A stretch of 64,000 bases of DNA from Lucinisca nassula (lineage: Eukaryota; Mollusca; Bivalvia; Lucinida; Lucinidae): NCBI GenBank assembly GCA_963580285.1, contig OY757015.1, positions 130,259,688 to 130,323,687 on the forward strand, in the 5' to 3' direction. The notes under the pieces are model-generated. The model did not search any database. It saw nothing but the letters and a program-made list of their open reading frames with translations, and was not told where the DNA came from. Of this stretch, positions 62,581-64,000 are shown piece after piece. Within the stretch, counting starts at the first letter, position 1; every line of letters begins with the position of its first letter. Made by a program: the position numbers and the translations under genes.

Positions 62581-63418
62581 TTGTTCTAAAGTTATGCTCA
62601 TTTATATTTGAAACATACCTATTCTCCTCTAAGAGTAACCTCCCCTGAATTTTCTTTGATTTTAACCCGCAATGCAATATTCTGTGATGTCAGTGGCTTT
62701 AAACTTTACAAAAAATAATTATAAACACCATATATTCCATTTTGTAGTTGCCTAATACAGTTTGATTACTGTGTGTCTTGTTCATAATTCATCCGCAACT
62801 ATTATTGACATTTATACCTTTGGCGCAAAGGATTAAGCCTTTTACCGTGCGCTGACCTTCTCGGCTTACCTGTACAGAATCATTTGTTGGAAATAGCTGG
62901 CGCTTTAATGGAAAACAATTTTTAAACAAATATAACTTTTTTATTATACAATTTGACAAACATGTTCCGATTTAATCTAATTGTCCGTTTAAATTCCTTT
63001 AAAACGATATCAAATAAGTGCAACTTTTATTTAATTAGCTGCCGGCATTTTTATTTTCAAATTAATAACCCTTAATCCTTACTTGAACCATACAAAACTG
63101 TGGAAAAACAACGACAGTACCCTACTTTAACGGCTAAAATCCGCACTTTCTGTTAATATTATGAAAAAACGCCCGTATCAGACGCAATGTGTTTACAATA
63201 GTGTGGAATTTTATAGCAATTATAATATTTCAAGATAATATTTAATAACGGCATTTTGCGATTTAATTTGGAGCCTATTCAGAAAAAGCTTTATCGTCTG
63301 CACACGCGTGTAATCCCAAAGCGGGTCATTTTCAATCGACTGTAAAATCAACACATCTTCGCCTGGGCATCTCCTTGGAATGTAAATCAATCTAAGAATG
63401 CGGTGTCTAATCTGCATC

Positions 63419-63461
<43 letters not shown>

Positions 63462-63929
63462 TTCACGTAGTTTTTTTTATTTCCATGTCCCGATTAGATT
63501 TTTGCACATTCTTTATACTTACTACGCAAATTTAAATAAACATTGCTAGTAATAAGATTTATGATTACATTTGTTTGTTTTGTATGTTTGTATGATTACA
63601 GCTGAAAGAAAGAAAGAAAGAAAGAAGCCCATGTGAATTCGTCACTAAATTTCTAAAAAGTTAAAAATTTATCTTTGTTATAATTTATATCTTATTTCCA
63701 TTACTCAGATACAGGCTAATCTGACATTTCGTTGTTCGCACATTGTTTTGCTGGAATACCAGAGGAATGTTTGTTTTATATTACTTTTTTTTTTTTTTGT
63801 AACACTGTTTGATTATTTAAATGCTATTGTGAATTCAGTCTGGTAAATATAAAAAAAAACCGTAAAGATGCCATTAATGCCTATGTTAATTGTTTTGTAT
63901 TCATTATTATCATCTTGGTTGCAATGAAC
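62581..63929. other. Intron 3 of gene 2, AT-rich, microsatellites
   Basis: (TTTA)n at 63419-63463, (GAAA)n at 63604-63628, and T and A runs at 63787 and 63851. No exon matching helices 7-8 of the transporter was found. A minus frame at 63220-63417 is unsupported. Confidence 0.6.
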
Positions 63930-64000
63930 ACCTCATTAAAAACTGCTATATTTAGAGAAAACTGGGGTTTACTGTGGTATTCATTTTATTTCATTTCTTG
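63930..64000 (-). mobile_element. Pal-B MITE, cut by the window edge
   Basis: ATGAACACCTCATTAAAAAC, then TTAGAGAAAACTGGGGTTTAC and CATTTCTTG, the start of an inverted Pal-B copy. Confidence 0.65.

Overview
This is a stretch of animal nuclear DNA, most likely from a bivalve mollusc. The genes are split by long introns with GT-AG borders, most of the DNA is transposable-element debris, and several repeat types are ones known from bivalves: tandem-core 'pearl'-like elements, tRNA-derived SINEs whose tails end in GACGTTAAAC-like sequence, and CR1-like LINEs. The clade call is an inference. No bacterial operon, CRISPR array, rRNA gene or functional tRNA gene was seen.

Two protein-coding genes can be supported. 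Both are SLC22-type organic ion transporters of the major facilitator superfamily, arranged head to head. Gene 1 is on the minus strand. It has five visible exons: 34488-34198, 27451-27030, 23553-23320, 18798-18664 and 15250-15168. Gene 2 is on the plus strand, with three visible exons: 53688-53999, 58384-58805 and 61868-62101. Exons 2 and 3 are exactly 422 and 234 bp in both genes, with the same phases, so the genes are paralogues from one duplication. Their start codons lie 19.2 kb apart. Both lack their 3' ends here. Gene 2 runs off the right edge. Gene 1 needs further exons to the left of 15168, and none was recognised in the window.

The rest is repeats. About 50 whole or partial copies of a palindromic MITE superfamily (here Pal-A, Pal-B, Pal-C) share a hairpin of roughly 100 bp but have different ends. 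Fourteen copies of a ~300 bp SINE (S1) are present, several with clear 12-14 bp target duplications. One of them sits exactly on the exon 2 splice donor of gene 2 and has duplicated it. There are four other tRNA-like SINE families, a TTAA-flanked MITE (two copies), a ~570 bp dispersed repeat (Rep-I) that is always intact at one end, and two decayed LINEs (10230-14725 and 47590-51242, minus strand). One LINE carries a 2A-like motif. There are also two other LINE fragments, a dead mariner, a GIY-YIG fragment of Penelope type, about 14 short GATCAGAC hairpins, and several satellite arrays (1130-2500, 2500-3060, 24230-26256, 36000-36920, 42183-42365, 43646-43832).

Layout: 1-15167 holds LINE, MITE and satellite DNA downstream of (or inside) gene 1. 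15168-34488 is gene 1, whose introns hold the Penelope-type fragment, many Pal elements and a 2 kb satellite-core element. 34489-53687 is the shared upstream region, full of SINEs, hairpins and LINE 2. 53688-62101 is the visible part of gene 2. 62102-64000 is its third intron, rich in A+T and microsatellites. Coordinates of repeats are read by eye and are usually good to a few bases where a target duplication is quoted, and to tens of bases otherwise.
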